Assembly (NCBI GenBank): GCA_946479825.1
Contig: CAMLHU010000022.1
Span: 1-14,465, forward strand
DNA length: 14,465 bases
Direction of reading: 5' to 3'
Source: an uncultured Gemmatimonadota bacterium
Lineage (GTDB): Bacteria > Gemmatimonadota > Gemmatimonadetes > Gemmatimonadales > GWC2-71-9
This document shows positions 1 through 6,520 of this stretch, in pieces. Both the position numbers and the translations under genes were made by a program. Every line of letters starts with the position of its first letter. Positions within the stretch are counted from its first letter, which is position 1. Under the pieces are notes generated by a model that saw only the letters and a program-made list of their open reading frames with translations, was not told the DNA's origin and ran no database searches.

Positions 1-1
1 T

Positions 2-499
2 ACGCCGCAGTCGGTGATCCGCGCCGGCACTCTCGGCCTGCCGATGGCGCTCGCTATCATCGGCGGTTCGCCGGCGCGGTTCGCGTCGCTGGTGGACCTG
101 TACCGCCACGCCGGGCGCGAGGCCGGGCACGACCCGGCGACGCTCCGGGTGAGCGTCAACTCCCACGGCTTCCTGGCCGACGACGCGGCCACCGCCGTCG
201 CCGACGCGCTCCCGCCGTACCTGGACGCGATGGGCCGGATCGGCCGCGAGCGCGGCTGGCCGCCCGTCACCCCGCAGCAGTTCGAGGCCGAGCGCTCGGC
301 GCGCGGGGCGCTTCTGGTCGGGGACCCGCAGGCGGTGGTGGACAAGCTGCTCTGGGAGCACGAGCTCTTCGGGTGGGACCGGTTCCTGATCCAGTTCTCG
401 GTCGGCGCGATGCCGCACGCCAAGGTGCTCCGGGCCATCGAGCTCCTTGGCACGCGGGTGGCGCCTGCGGTCCGCCAGGCCCTCGCCGCGAAGGGATGA
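2..499 (+). CDS. LLM-class flavin-dependent oxidoreductase, C-terminal part (5' end outside window)
   Basis: The reading frame is open from base 2 and ends at TGA 497-499, so only about the last 165 residues are present; GTG at 14 is internal, because TPQS is coded in frame before it. The fragment has the C-terminal look of bacterial luciferase-like (F420/FMN) oxidoreductases: the segment GTLGLPMALAIIGGSPARFA, a helical stretch with DLYRHAGREAGHDP, then SVNSHGFLADD and a late GDPQAVVDKL segment followed by FLIQFSVGAMPH. In this family such elements build the end of the TIM barrel that holds the flavin and reduce or oxidise small organic substrates. The substrate cannot be told from this fragment. 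It shows no functional link to the downstream genes. The family call is from recognition of the pattern; the exact subfamily is unknown. Confidence 0.85.
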   Translation, partial: TPQSVIRAGTLGLPMALAIIGGSPARFASLVDLYRHAGREAGHDPATLRVSVNSHGFLADDAATAVADALPPYLDAMGRIGRERGWPPVTPQQFEAERSARGALLVGDPQAVVDKLLWEHELFGWDRFLIQFSVGAMPHAKVLRAIELLGTRVAPAVRQALAAKG

Positions 500-591
500 A
501 GGCGGCCGGTCTCCTTTCACCCGTGGTTCATCGCCGGTTCACCGGCCCGGGCGGATGGTTGGGGTGAACGTTCCCTCAGCCTGAGGTCGCC

Positions 592-1122
592 ATGGCATTC
601 CGTTCCGGCATCTACATCGTCCCGACCCACCGCTGGTACATCGAGCGCACCGTCTGGCTCGTGGCCGGTTCCGTCCTCGTCACCAGCGTCGCGCTCTCCC
701 TGTTCGTCCACCCGTACTGGATCTGGCTGGTGATCGCGACCGGCCTCGCGTCGGTCGCCGTCTCGCTCACCGGGTTCTGCATCGTCGGCAACCTCCTGTT
801 CCGGCTGGGGTTCACCTCGGCGCTCGGCGACCCGTCGCGCGGCGGCGGGCGCTGGTACTTCATGCAGACCGACCGGTGGTACCTCGAGCGCCGGATCTAT
901 CTCGTGGTCGGCATCAACCTGACGATCGCGTCGGTCCTGTCGGTGGTCCACAGCCCCTGGTGGCTGGCGTTCATCGGGTTCGTGGGCGGCGCGATGTTCT
1001 GGTTCGCGGCGACGGGGTTCTGCATCATGGCCAACGGGCTCTACTGGCTGGGCGCCGAGCCGCGGCTCGGGCCGGCCTGCGCGGCCGAGGCCCGCGCCGC
1101 CGCGGTCCCCGCGCGCGGATAG
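592..1122 (+). CDS. Membrane protein with two tandem DUF2892 (YgaP-type transmembrane) domains
   Basis: The 176-residue protein is an internal duplication. Residues 14-73 (RWYIERTVWLVAG to NLLFRLG) and 95-154 (RWYLERRIYLVVG to NGLYWLG) align with a constant offset of 81. Each copy has the RWY-ER start, two hydrophobic helices and a TGFC motif (Cys63 and Cys144). DUF2892 is the membrane part found in YgaP-type rhodanese proteins and in stand-alone inner-membrane proteins; its function is largely unknown. The second copy is closer to the usual family sequence (SPWWLA, FCIMANGLYWLGAEPRL), the first more diverged. No rhodanese domain is fused here. The ATG at 592 has a GAGG ribosome site at 583-586. 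It probably carries four transmembrane helices, with an Ala-rich polar tail after residue 160. The following gene starts 100 bases on, so it is probably a separate unit. Confidence 0.85.
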   Translation: MAFRSGIYIVPTHRWYIERTVWLVAGSVLVTSVALSLFVHPYWIWLVIATGLASVAVSLTGFCIVGNLLFRLGFTSALGDPSRGGGRWYFMQTDRWYLERRIYLVVGINLTIASVLSVVHSPWWLAFIGFVGGAMFWFAATGFCIMANGLYWLGAEPRLGPACAAEARAAAVPARG

Positions 1123-1178
1123 GCGACCCCTGGGGGTCTGTCGCGGTCGCGGCCGGCGGGTAAGTTGGTCGGGGTCCC

Positions 1179-1195
1179 GCGGGCCCCCGGCCCGC
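1179..1195 (+). other. GC hairpin in the leader of the membrane protein-cydAB block
   Basis: GCGGGCC at 1179-1185 pairs perfectly with GGCCCGC at 1189-1195 around a CCC loop. It lies between a possible -10-like TAAGTT (1161-1166) and the ribosome site at 1213-1217, so if transcription starts near 1170 it would be in the 5' leader. It could affect mRNA stability or translation. Hairpins of this size are easy to find in DNA this GC-rich. Confidence 0.3.
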
Positions 1196-1222
1196 CCCCG
1201 CCACCCATCCCCGGAGGTCACC

Positions 1223-1783
1223 GTGGTCTCGCTCGCCGCGCTCTGGCTCCCCATCGTCCTCGCCGCGGTCGTTGTGTTCGTCGTGAGCTCGATCATCCAC
1301 ACGGCCACGCCGTGGCATAAGCACGACTACGGCACGCTCCCGCGCGAGGCCGACGTGCTGAACGCGCTCCGGCCCTTCAACATCCCCCCGGGCGAGTACC
1401 ATATGCCGCAGGCCCACGGGATGGCGGAGATGAAGAGCCCGGAGTTCGTGGCCAAGCTCAAGGCCGGGCCGGTGGTGATGATGACCGTCTTCCCGAACGG
1501 GCCGTTCTCGATGGGGAAGAATTTGGCCGGCTGGTTCGTGTACTCCCTGATCATCAACGTCTTCGCGGCCTACCTGACCTCCCACGCCCTCAACCTCGGC
1601 GCAACGTACCTTGAGGTGTTCCGCTTCGTGGGGACCGCGGCCTTCCTGGCCTACGGCTTCGGCATCTGGCAGGCCACGATCTGGTTCGGCAGGTCGGTCC
1701 CCGCCACCGTTCGCTCCACCCTCGACGCGCTGCTCTACGCGCTGTTCACGGCCGGGGTGTTCGGCTGGCTCTGGCCGAGGTAA
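1223..1783 (+). CDS. Conserved uncharacterised four-helix membrane protein, first gene of the cydAB block
   Basis: The 186-residue protein starts at GTG 1223, chosen because a strong GGAGG (1213-1217) lies five bases upstream. One N-terminal transmembrane helix (about 5-24) is followed by a polar stretch of roughly 75 residues with a conserved-looking segment HTATPWHKHDYGTLP (26-40), PPGEYHMPQA (55-64) and NGPFSMGKN (92-100). Three more helices follow, at about 102-121, 134-153 and 165-184, and the protein ends in WLWPR. I recognise this as a widespread family annotated only as hypothetical, and I know no assigned function. Its stop lies 12 bases before the cydA ATG on the same strand, and cydA has no well-placed ribosome site of its own, so the two are probably co-transcribed and translationally coupled. 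A role in oxidase assembly or stability is a guess from position. Confidence 0.8.
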   Translation: MVSLAALWLPIVLAAVVVFVVSSIIHTATPWHKHDYGTLPREADVLNALRPFNIPPGEYHMPQAHGMAEMKSPEFVAKLKAGPVVMMTVFPNGPFSMGKNLAGWFVYSLIINVFAAYLTSHALNLGATYLEVFRFVGTAAFLAYGFGIWQATIWFGRSVPATVRSTLDALLYALFTAGVFGWLWPR

Positions 1784-1795
1784 CGGACACCCCCG

Positions 1796-3127
1796 ATGCT
1801 GTGGGACCGCCTGCAGTTCGCCTTCACGGCGACCTACCACTACCTCTTCCCCCAGCTGACGATGGGGCTGGCGCTCCTCATCGCCCTGATGAAGTGGCGC
1901 CAGCTCCGCACCGGCGACGAACGCTGGGCCCGCGCGGCGCGGTTCTGGGCCCGCATCCTCGGCATCAACTTCGTCGTCGGCGTGGTGACCGGGATCCCGC
2001 TCGAATTCCAGTTCGGCACCAACTGGGCGTACTTCTCGCGCTACGCCGGCGGCGTCATCGGCCAGCCGCTCGCGATGGAAGGGGTCTTCGCCTTCTTCCT
2101 CGAGTCCACGCTGCTCGGCCTGGTGCTCTTCGGCGAGCGGCGGATGAGCGCCCGGGCCCACGCCCTCGCCGCCGCCGGCCTCGCCCTCGGCAGCTGGCTC
2201 TCCGGGTACTTCATCATCGTCACCAACGCGTTCATGCAGCATCCTGCCGGCTACGCCATGGCCTCGGACGGGTCGCTGCAGGTGACGAGCCTCGCCGGGC
2301 TCCTCCTCAACCCGTGGGCCCTCTGGCAGTACGCCCACAACATGAGCGCGTCGGTGGTGACGTCGGGCACCGTCGTCGCGGCCGTCGGCGCGTTCTGGCT
2401 CCTCTCGGAGCGGCACGTCGACGACGCGCGCACGTTCCTCAGGGTCGGCGTCACCGCGGCGCTCATCGCGAGCGCGCTCCAGATCTTCCCGACCGGCGAC
2501 CAGCAGGGGAAGCAGGTGGCCCGGCACCAGCCCGTCACGCTTGCCGCGATGGAAGGACTCTTCCGCGGCGGACCGGGCGCCGACCTCTCGATCATCGGCC
2601 AGCCCGACGTGGACCGCCGGGTGCTCGAGAACCCGATCGTGGCGCCGGGAATGCTGAGCTTCCTCACCTACGGCTCGTTCGGCTCCACCGTGCAGGGGCT
2701 CGACGCCTTCAGCGAATCGGAGTGGCCCGACAACATCCCGCTCCTGTACTACAGCTACCACATCATGGCCGGCCTCGGCACGCTCCTCCTCCTGCTGATG
2801 GCGACCGCCGGATTCCTGCTCTGGCGCGGCCGGCTCGAGCGATCCCGCCCGGTGCTCTGGGCGCTGATGCTCGCGTTCCCGTTCCCCTACATCGCCACCA
2901 CGGCCGGCTGGATCACCGCGGAGCTCGGCCGCCAGCCGTGGCTGGTGTACGGCCTGCTCCGGACCGAGGCCGGCGGATCGCCCGCGGTCCACGCCGGGAA
3001 CGTCGTGTTCACCACCATCGGGTTCACCGGGCTCTACTTCGTGATGGGCCTCGTCTTCCTCTACCTCGTCGGGCGGGAGATCGGCCACGGCCCGGCCCCC
3101 GCCCCGGCGGCCGACGGGGAGAGGTGA
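1796..3127 (+). CDS. cydA: Cytochrome bd-type oxidase subunit I (short Q-loop form)
   Basis: This is the heme-bearing subunit of a bd-type terminal oxidase, an inner-membrane enzyme that reduces O2 to water using quinol. At 443 residues it is of the short Q-loop type (E. coli CydA is about 520). The heme ligands can be matched to E. coli: His15 (H19), His181 (H186), Met324 (M393) and Glu376 (E445). The proton-path acids Glu95 and Glu103 (E99, E107) sit in AMEGVFAFFLES, and the hallmark GWITAELGRQPW is at 371-382. Two positions differ from E. coli: Thr248 stands where Lys252 binds quinol (Glu253 is kept for E257), and His322 stands where Arg391 lies beside heme b558. The ATG follows the upstream gene's stop by 12 bases; the nearest GAGG (1777-1780) is 15 bases away, suggesting coupled translation. 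cydB follows after 3 bases. Confidence 0.95.
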   Translation: MLWDRLQFAFTATYHYLFPQLTMGLALLIALMKWRQLRTGDERWARAARFWARILGINFVVGVVTGIPLEFQFGTNWAYFSRYAGGVIGQPLAMEGVFAFFLESTLLGLVLFGERRMSARAHALAAAGLALGSWLSGYFIIVTNAFMQHPAGYAMASDGSLQVTSLAGLLLNPWALWQYAHNMSASVVTSGTVVAAVGAFWLLSERHVDDARTFLRVGVTAALIASALQIFPTGDQQGKQVARHQPVTLAAMEGLFRGGPGADLSIIGQPDVDRRVLENPIVAPGMLSFLTYGSFGSTVQGLDAFSESEWPDNIPLLYYSYHIMAGLGTLLLLLMATAGFLLWRGRLERSRPVLWALMLAFPFPYIATTAGWITAELGRQPWLVYGLLRTEAGGSPAVHAGNVVFTTIGFTGLYFVMGLVFLYLVGREIGHGPAPAPAADGER

Positions 3128-3130
3128 CCG

Positions 3131-4156
3131 ATGCACGCGCTCTGGTACGGCCTCGTGTCGGTGATGCTCGCGGTGTACGTGACGCTCGACGGGTTCGACT
3201 TCGGCGCCGGGATGCTGCATAGGCTGGTCGCGCGGACCGACGCCGAACGGCGCCAGGTGCTCGCCGCCATCGGACCGGTGTGGGACGGCAACGAGGTCTG
3301 GATCATCGCCGCCGGGGGGACGCTCTTCTTCGCCTTCCCCGACGCCTACGCCGCCGGGTTCAGCGGGTTCTACCTGCCGCTGATCATCCTGCTCTGGCTC
3401 CTCATCCTCCGCGGGCTCGCCGTCGAGCTCCGCTCCCACGAGCCGCACCCGCTCTGGCGCTCGTTCTGGGACACGACGCTCCAGTTCGCGTCGCTCCTGA
3501 TCGTGGTGTTCCTCGGCGCGGCGTTCGGCAACCTCCTCCGCGGCGTGCCGGTGGACGCGAGCGGGTGGTTCCACCTCCCGCTCTTCACCGACTTCCGGCC
3601 CACCGGCCCCGACCTCGGCATCCTCGATTACTACACCGTGACCGCGGCGCTTTGGAGCGTCGCCATCGTGGCACTGCACGGCGCCACGTTCCTGGCGTGG
3701 AAGACCGAGGGACCGGTGCGCGAACGCGCGCTCGCCTTCGCCGGACGGCTCTGGTGGACGGTCGTCGGCGTCGGCGTGGTGGCCACGTTCCTCACGTGGC
3801 GCGTCCACCCCGGTTTCTTCGGCACGATCATCGGCCGAGGGTGGCCGATGGTCCCGGCGCTGCTCGCGGTGGCGGGGCTCGCCGGCGTGCGGCTCACCCT
3901 GCACGGCCCCCGGCACCTGCTGCCGTTCCTCGGCTCCGCCGCGCTCATCGTCGGGATCCTTGCCGCCACCGCCGCCGCGCTCTTCCCGAACATGCTCACG
4001 TCCACCGTGAGCCCCGCCTTCTCCATCACCGCCCGCTCCGCCGCCGCCGACCCCGCCAGCCTCCGACTCGGCCTGCTCTGGTGGATTCCCGGCATGGCAC
4101 TCGCGACGGCGTATTTCGTGTACGTGTACCGGAAGGTGAGCGGGAAGGTGGGGTAG
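3131..4156 (+). CDS. cydB: Cytochrome bd-type oxidase subunit II
   Basis: This is the partner of CydA; it binds no heme and forms the second half of the pseudo-symmetric membrane heterodimer. The 341-residue protein starts with the family signature DGFDFGAGML (20-29) and GPVWDGNEVW (48-57), followed by WLLILRGLAVELR (89-101). Further hydrophobic helices run to the C-terminus, with the typical FPNML at 285-289. The length is normal for the family (about 335-380). The ATG lies 3 bases after the cydA stop, with GAGG at 3121-3124 inside the end of cydA, so the pair is translated from one message. No small CydX-like ORF is evident after the stop; a palindromic element and repeat array follow instead. 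No cydCD transporter genes are in the window. Confidence 0.95.
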   Translation: MHALWYGLVSVMLAVYVTLDGFDFGAGMLHRLVARTDAERRQVLAAIGPVWDGNEVWIIAAGGTLFFAFPDAYAAGFSGFYLPLIILLWLLILRGLAVELRSHEPHPLWRSFWDTTLQFASLLIVVFLGAAFGNLLRGVPVDASGWFHLPLFTDFRPTGPDLGILDYYTVTAALWSVAIVALHGATFLAWKTEGPVRERALAFAGRLWWTVVGVGVVATFLTWRVHPGFFGTIIGRGWPMVPALLAVAGLAGVRLTLHGPRHLLPFLGSAALIVGILAATAAALFPNMLTSTVSPAFSITARSAAADPASLRLGLLWWIPGMALATAYFVYVYRKVSGKVG

Positions 4157-4170
4157 AGGTGGGACAGCGG

Positions 4171-4221
4171 CGAAGCGAAGGATCCCTCTGTGGACCACGG
4201 AGGGATCCTTCGGTCGCTTCG
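4171..4221. repeat. Near-perfect palindromic element downstream of cydB
   Basis: Bases 4176-4193 and 4195-4212 are reverse complements at 17 of 18 positions (centre at 4194). After a 4-base bulge (4213-4216), another 5 bp pair (4171-4175 with 4217-4221). The arms contain CGAAGGATCCCTC and GAGGGATCCTTCG, and the right flank continues to CTCAGGATGAC at 4226-4236. It begins 14 bases after the cydB stop and lies between convergent genes, so it could end transcripts from both sides, but no T-run follows. The arm plus flank resembles a dispersed REP-like sequence (GTCATCCTGAG...GAAGGATC) that I recall from many environmental genomes; this is from memory and unchecked. Confidence 0.7.
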
Positions 4222-4247
4222 CTCCCTCAGGATGACGACCGCCCCGC

Positions 4248-4311
4248 TACGCCTCTACGCCTCTGCGCCTCTGCGCCTCTGCGCCCCTGCGCCCCTGTGC
4301 CCCTGCGCGGC
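4248..4311. repeat. 8-bp tandem repeat array A (consensus TGCGCCCC/TGCGCCTC)
   Basis: Eight consecutive 8-base units can be read without gaps: TACGCCTC twice, TGCGCCTC twice, TGCGCCCC twice, then TGTGCCCC and TGCGCGGC. Neighbouring units are identical in pairs and drift stepwise along the array, as expected from growth by local unit duplication. The array follows the palindrome after cydB and ends 5 bases before the stop codon of the convergent gene at 4317. An array with the same core unit occurs at 11395-11450. Confidence 0.9.
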
Positions 4312-4316
4312 TTTCC

Positions 4317-4817
4317 TCACTTCCTCCTGTACCATCCGTCGAACGCCGTCACCCAGCTCTGTCCGCCGTCGCGCGACACCTGCCAGAACTGGCGCACCCG
4401 GCCGTCTGGTTCGGGGATCCACTGGACCTTGTTGATGACCACCTGGCCCTTGGGGTTGAGCCCCTCGCCGACCAGGACCATCGCGGTCCCCTCCAGATGT
4501 CCGGTCATGATGAGGGTCCCGCCCGCGCTCCCGACCCACGCCTGGGTCCACTGGCCGGTGCGCCGGTCAAGGAAGTTGAGACTCTGGCCCGTGCCCGCCT
4601 TGGCGCCGGCCCAGTGCTCGTGGACCAGGCACCCCGCCTCCTCCCGCGTCACCGAGCTGGTCCCATAGGTCACCGCTCCGGTACTGTCGGTCACGTTCCA
4701 CTCCCCGACCCAGAAGTCGAATTGGCGCTGCTCGGGCATCGTACACCCCGGCGGCGCCTGCTGCGCCGCGACCGGGGCGGCAAGGAGGAAGAGCGCCAGG
4801 GAGGAGCGTCGGAGCAT
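4317..4817 (-). CDS. Secreted DUF1579-like protein (putative lipocalin-type fold)
   Basis: The 166-residue protein begins with a clear Sec signal peptide: MLRRS, a hydrophobic core, then PVAAQ with likely cleavage between Ala18 and Gln19. The mature part opens with QRQFDFWVGEWNV (31-42), the hallmark of DUF1579 and related small beta-rich proteins. It continues with alternating beta-strand segments such as GTLIMTGHL, TAMVLVGEGLN and RQFWQVSRDGGQSW. Cys25 and Cys63 could form a disulfide. Similar proteins are thought to be small secreted beta-barrels of unknown ligand; no catalytic motif is visible. The ATG at 4817 has GAGG about seven bases upstream on the minus strand. It converges on cydB and diverges from the M50 protease gene, with a heptamer repeat in the shared upstream region. 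Function is unknown. Confidence 0.8.
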   Translation of the reverse strand: MLRRSSLALFLLAAPVAAQQAPPGCTMPEQRQFDFWVGEWNVTDSTGAVTYGTSSVTREEAGCLVHEHWAGAKAGTGQSLNFLDRRTGQWTQAWVGSAGGTLIMTGHLEGTAMVLVGEGLNPKGQVVINKVQWIPEPDGRVRQFWQVSRDGGQSWVTAFDGWYRRK

Positions 4818-4863
4818 CGGAGACCTCGGCCGAAAGGGAGAAGACTCGGGAAGCGATCCCGTA

Positions 4864-4884
4864 CGGATAGCGGATAGCGGATAG
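4864..4884. repeat. 7-bp tandem repeat (CGGATAG x3) between divergent genes
   Basis: Three exact, gap-free copies of CGGATAG are followed in register by two degraded units (CGTCCAG, CGATCGA) up to 4898. It lies within the 118-base region between the starts of the minus-strand DUF1579-like gene (4817) and the plus-strand M50 gene (4936). It could be promoter-proximal for either gene. The unit differs in sequence from the other arrays here but has the same small size. Confidence 0.85.
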
Positions 4885-4935
4885 CGTCCAGCGATCGATG
4901 GCTACACATTTCCCGGCACCTTTCTCCCCACCCGC

Positions 4936-5640
4936 ATGCCCGATCTTGCCAGCGGCCTGGTCTATTACGTCGTCTTTCTCTTCTCCACCACGCTGCACGA
5001 GGCGGCGCACGCGTGGGTCGCGTTCCGGGGCGGCGATCGCACCGCCTACCACGGCGGGCAAGTGACCCTCGACCCGCGGCCGCACATCAAGCGCGAACCG
5101 TTCGGGATGGTGGTGCTCCCGCTCCTCTCCGTGGCGGCCACCGGCTGGCCCCTTGGCTTTGCCAGCGCGCCCTACGACCCCGAGTGGGCGCTAAGGCACC
5201 CGCGCCGCGCGGCGGCGATGGCGCTGGCCGGCCCGATCGCCAACCTCTCGTTGGTGCTCGTCGCCGCGCTCGCGATCCGGGCCGGGCTCTATGCCGGCGT
5301 GTTCCACGCCCCCGAGAGCGTCACCTTCGGCCGAGTGGTCGAAGCGACCGACGCGGACGGCGTCTGGCCGGCGCTCGCGTTTCTGGCGAGCGCGTTCTTC
5401 TCGCTCAACCTGCTCCTCGGCACGTTCAACCTGATCCCCGTCCCGCCGCTCGACGGCAGCGGGGTTCCGCCGCTCTTCCTCTCCGACGCGCTCGGCCGCC
5501 GCTACGAGCACGCCATCCTCACCCATCGCGCCCTCGCGATCGTCGGGATCATCATCGCGTGGCGGGTATTCGATCCCATCTTCCAGCCGATCTGGCTCTT
5601 CCTCGTCAACCTCGTGCACCCGATGGCCCACTACGGCTGA
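4936..5640 (+). CDS. M50-family (site-2 protease-like) intramembrane zinc metalloprotease
   Basis: The 234-residue, mostly hydrophobic protein has the M50 zinc motif HEAAH at 21-25 in the first helix. GPIANL is at 99-104 and the second metal site NLIPVPPLDGSG at 165-176, where Asp173 is the third ligand. In the family these residues form a membrane-buried active site that cuts transmembrane or membrane-near substrates. There is no PDZ domain, so it belongs with the short, single-domain M50 proteins rather than the RseP type. The start ATG at 4936 lacks a purine-rich ribosome site (upstream TTTCTCCCCACCCGC), so translation may be leaderless or unusual; TACACAT at 4903 is a possible -10. The 3' end overlaps the convergent gene by 10 bases. 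The substrate is unknown; no anti-sigma factor gene lies nearby. Confidence 0.9.
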   Translation: MPDLASGLVYYVVFLFSTTLHEAAHAWVAFRGGDRTAYHGGQVTLDPRPHIKREPFGMVVLPLLSVAATGWPLGFASAPYDPEWALRHPRRAAAMALAGPIANLSLVLVAALAIRAGLYAGVFHAPESVTFGRVVEATDADGVWPALAFLASAFFSLNLLLGTFNLIPVPPLDGSGVPPLFLSDALGRRYEHAILTHRALAIVGIIIAWRVFDPIFQPIWLFLVNLVHPMAHYG

Positions 5641-6134
5641 TCGGGCGGGCGGACCCGCGTCAGCAGCACGATCGGGAGCCCGACGCAGACCCCCTGCTGG
5701 ACCAGGTCGACCCAGAACATCGGGAGCGTGGGTGGCATCGCCTGCGCCCGGCTGAGCGGCACGACCACGAGCTCCATCGCCAGCCAGACGAACATCCCGT
5801 ATCCGAGACCGGTGGCCACCGCGCCGCGGGTCGTGCCGCTGGCGCGCCGGACCGCCGCCACCCCACCATACGCCACGGCGAACGCCGCCGTCCACGTCGA
5901 GGCGATCACGAGGTGCAGAGCGGCGCCAAGCGTGGCCGTGCGCCACCCGCCGCCGAAGGAGGCGGGACCGAGCACCCCCGCAGCGATCGACTGGAAGATC
6001 CGCTCGACCGTGGTGACGCGCCGGACGACGACGTACAGGACGATGACGTACGCGATGTCGAGCACGGCCACCAGCAGCGCCGCGGCGACCAGGCGGCGGG
6101 GACGGAGTCGGGGCGGAGGCGCGGGTCGGGGCAT
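5631..6134 (-). CDS. Conserved four-helix inner-membrane protein, uncharacterised
   Basis: From ATG 6134 the protein has 167 residues; a GTG three codons upstream (6143) is an equally possible start, and neither has a ribosome site. After a Pro/Arg-rich cytoplasmic start come four predicted helices, in the numbering from 6134 at about 15-37, 66-94, 106-126 and 140-159. The segment ERIFQSIAAGVLGPASFGGG between helices 1 and 2, and the following TATLGAALHLVIA, match a widespread family of small membrane proteins that I know only as hypothetical. The stop TAG (5631-5633) lies inside the last codons of the convergent M50 gene, giving a 10-base tail-to-tail overlap. It is divergent from the small helical protein gene at 6251. 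No catalytic or metal-binding motif is visible. Confidence 0.8.
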   Translation of the reverse strand: MPRPAPPPRLRPRRLVAAALLVAVLDIAYVIVLYVVVRRVTTVERIFQSIAAGVLGPASFGGGWRTATLGAALHLVIASTWTAAFAVAYGGVAAVRRASGTTRGAVATGLGYGMFVWLAMELVVVPLSRAQAMPPTLPMFWVDLVQQGVCVGLPIVLLTRVRPPDQP

Positions 6135-6183
6135 AGGGTGCACAACGGCGGGGCCGTGAACTTCGTTTCAGCGCCGTTTCACC

Positions 6184-6212
6184 TTGCATTGCGGCGGATC
6201 CGTCGACATTCT
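6184..6212 (+). promoter_or_regulatory. Possible promoter for the 87-residue helical protein
   Basis: TTGCAT (6184-6189) and CATTCT (6207-6212) have a 17-base spacer, placing transcription start near 6219, ahead of the ribosome site GGAGGAG at 6241-6247. Each box matches the sigma-70 consensus at only three of six positions. Spacing and position fit, but this is a weak prediction. Confidence 0.25.
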
Positions 6213-6250
6213 GCGCAGGACGGCCACGTTCACGTCCACCGGAGGAGCCG

Positions 6251-6514
6251 ATGCCCGACCTCAACGCCACCTGGAAGAAACTGATCGCCGACCTCGAGCG
6301 GGAACGCGACGAGCTGCGGCTGCAGGCGCATCTGGGCCGAGCGGAGGCGCGCGACTACCTGGCCGACGCGGAGGCCAAGCTCGCCGACCTGCGGCAGCGC
6401 GCGGAGGCGGGACGGGGCGCGGCGCGGGAGGCCGCGGACCGGATCGAGGAGAAGGCGAAGGCGCTGGCGGCGGAGATCCGCACCAGCTTCACGAAGGTCC
6501 GCCAGGCGCTCTGA
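6251..6514 (+). CDS. Small charged alpha-helical protein, coiled-coil-like
   Basis: The 87-residue protein has a strong ribosome site (GGAGGAG, 6241-6247) three bases before ATG 6251. It is almost wholly Ala, Glu, Arg, Lys, Asp and Leu with heptad-like hydrophobic spacing: LIADLERERDEL (11-22), YLADAEAKLADLRQRAEA (36-53) and AADRIEEKAKALAAEIRTSF (61-80). This predicts one or two long amphipathic helices. There is no signal peptide or membrane helix, so it should be cytoplasmic. Such small charged proteins can resemble apolipoprotein-like or YtxH-type soluble segments, but no specific family is recognisable and I assign no function. The next gene, on the opposite strand, stops 7 bases after this one. 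Confidence 0.75.
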   Translation: MPDLNATWKKLIADLERERDELRLQAHLGRAEARDYLADAEAKLADLRQRAEAGRGAAREAADRIEEKAKALAAEIRTSFTKVRQAL

Positions 6515-6520
6515 GCTGAC

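Noticed and set aside
537..569. Inverted repeat GTTCACC / GGTGAAC between the flavin oxidoreductase and the DUF2892 gene
   Set aside because: Only 7 bp with a 19-base loop and no T-run. It may be a weak terminator or operator, but it is not distinguishable from chance in this sequence.
1125..1138. GACCCCTGGGGGTC hairpin right after the DUF2892 stop
   Set aside because: Real loop geometry leaves about 5 bp of stem with no T-run, too little to call a terminator in GC-rich DNA.
1025..4198. 1057-codon minus-strand open frame opposite cydAB
   Set aside because: It is a composition shadow of cydA, cydB and their neighbours; the translation is Glu/Arg/Gly/His-rich without domains, and the plus-strand proteins carry all expected catalytic residues.
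4176..4212. Palindrome after cydB as a classic Rho-independent terminator
   Set aside because: The stem is strong, but no T-run follows on either strand, and the arm sequence looks like a dispersed repeat. It is listed as a repeat with possible terminator effect.
4248..4311. Tandem arrays as a CRISPR array
   Set aside because: Units are 7-8 bp, directly adjacent, without spacers, and no cas genes are present.
5013..6284. 423-codon plus-strand frame across the M50 gene and its neighbour
   Set aside because: It is out of frame with the M50 protease (HEAAH frame) and antisense to the convergent membrane protein; the product is an Arg/Pro/His-rich shadow.
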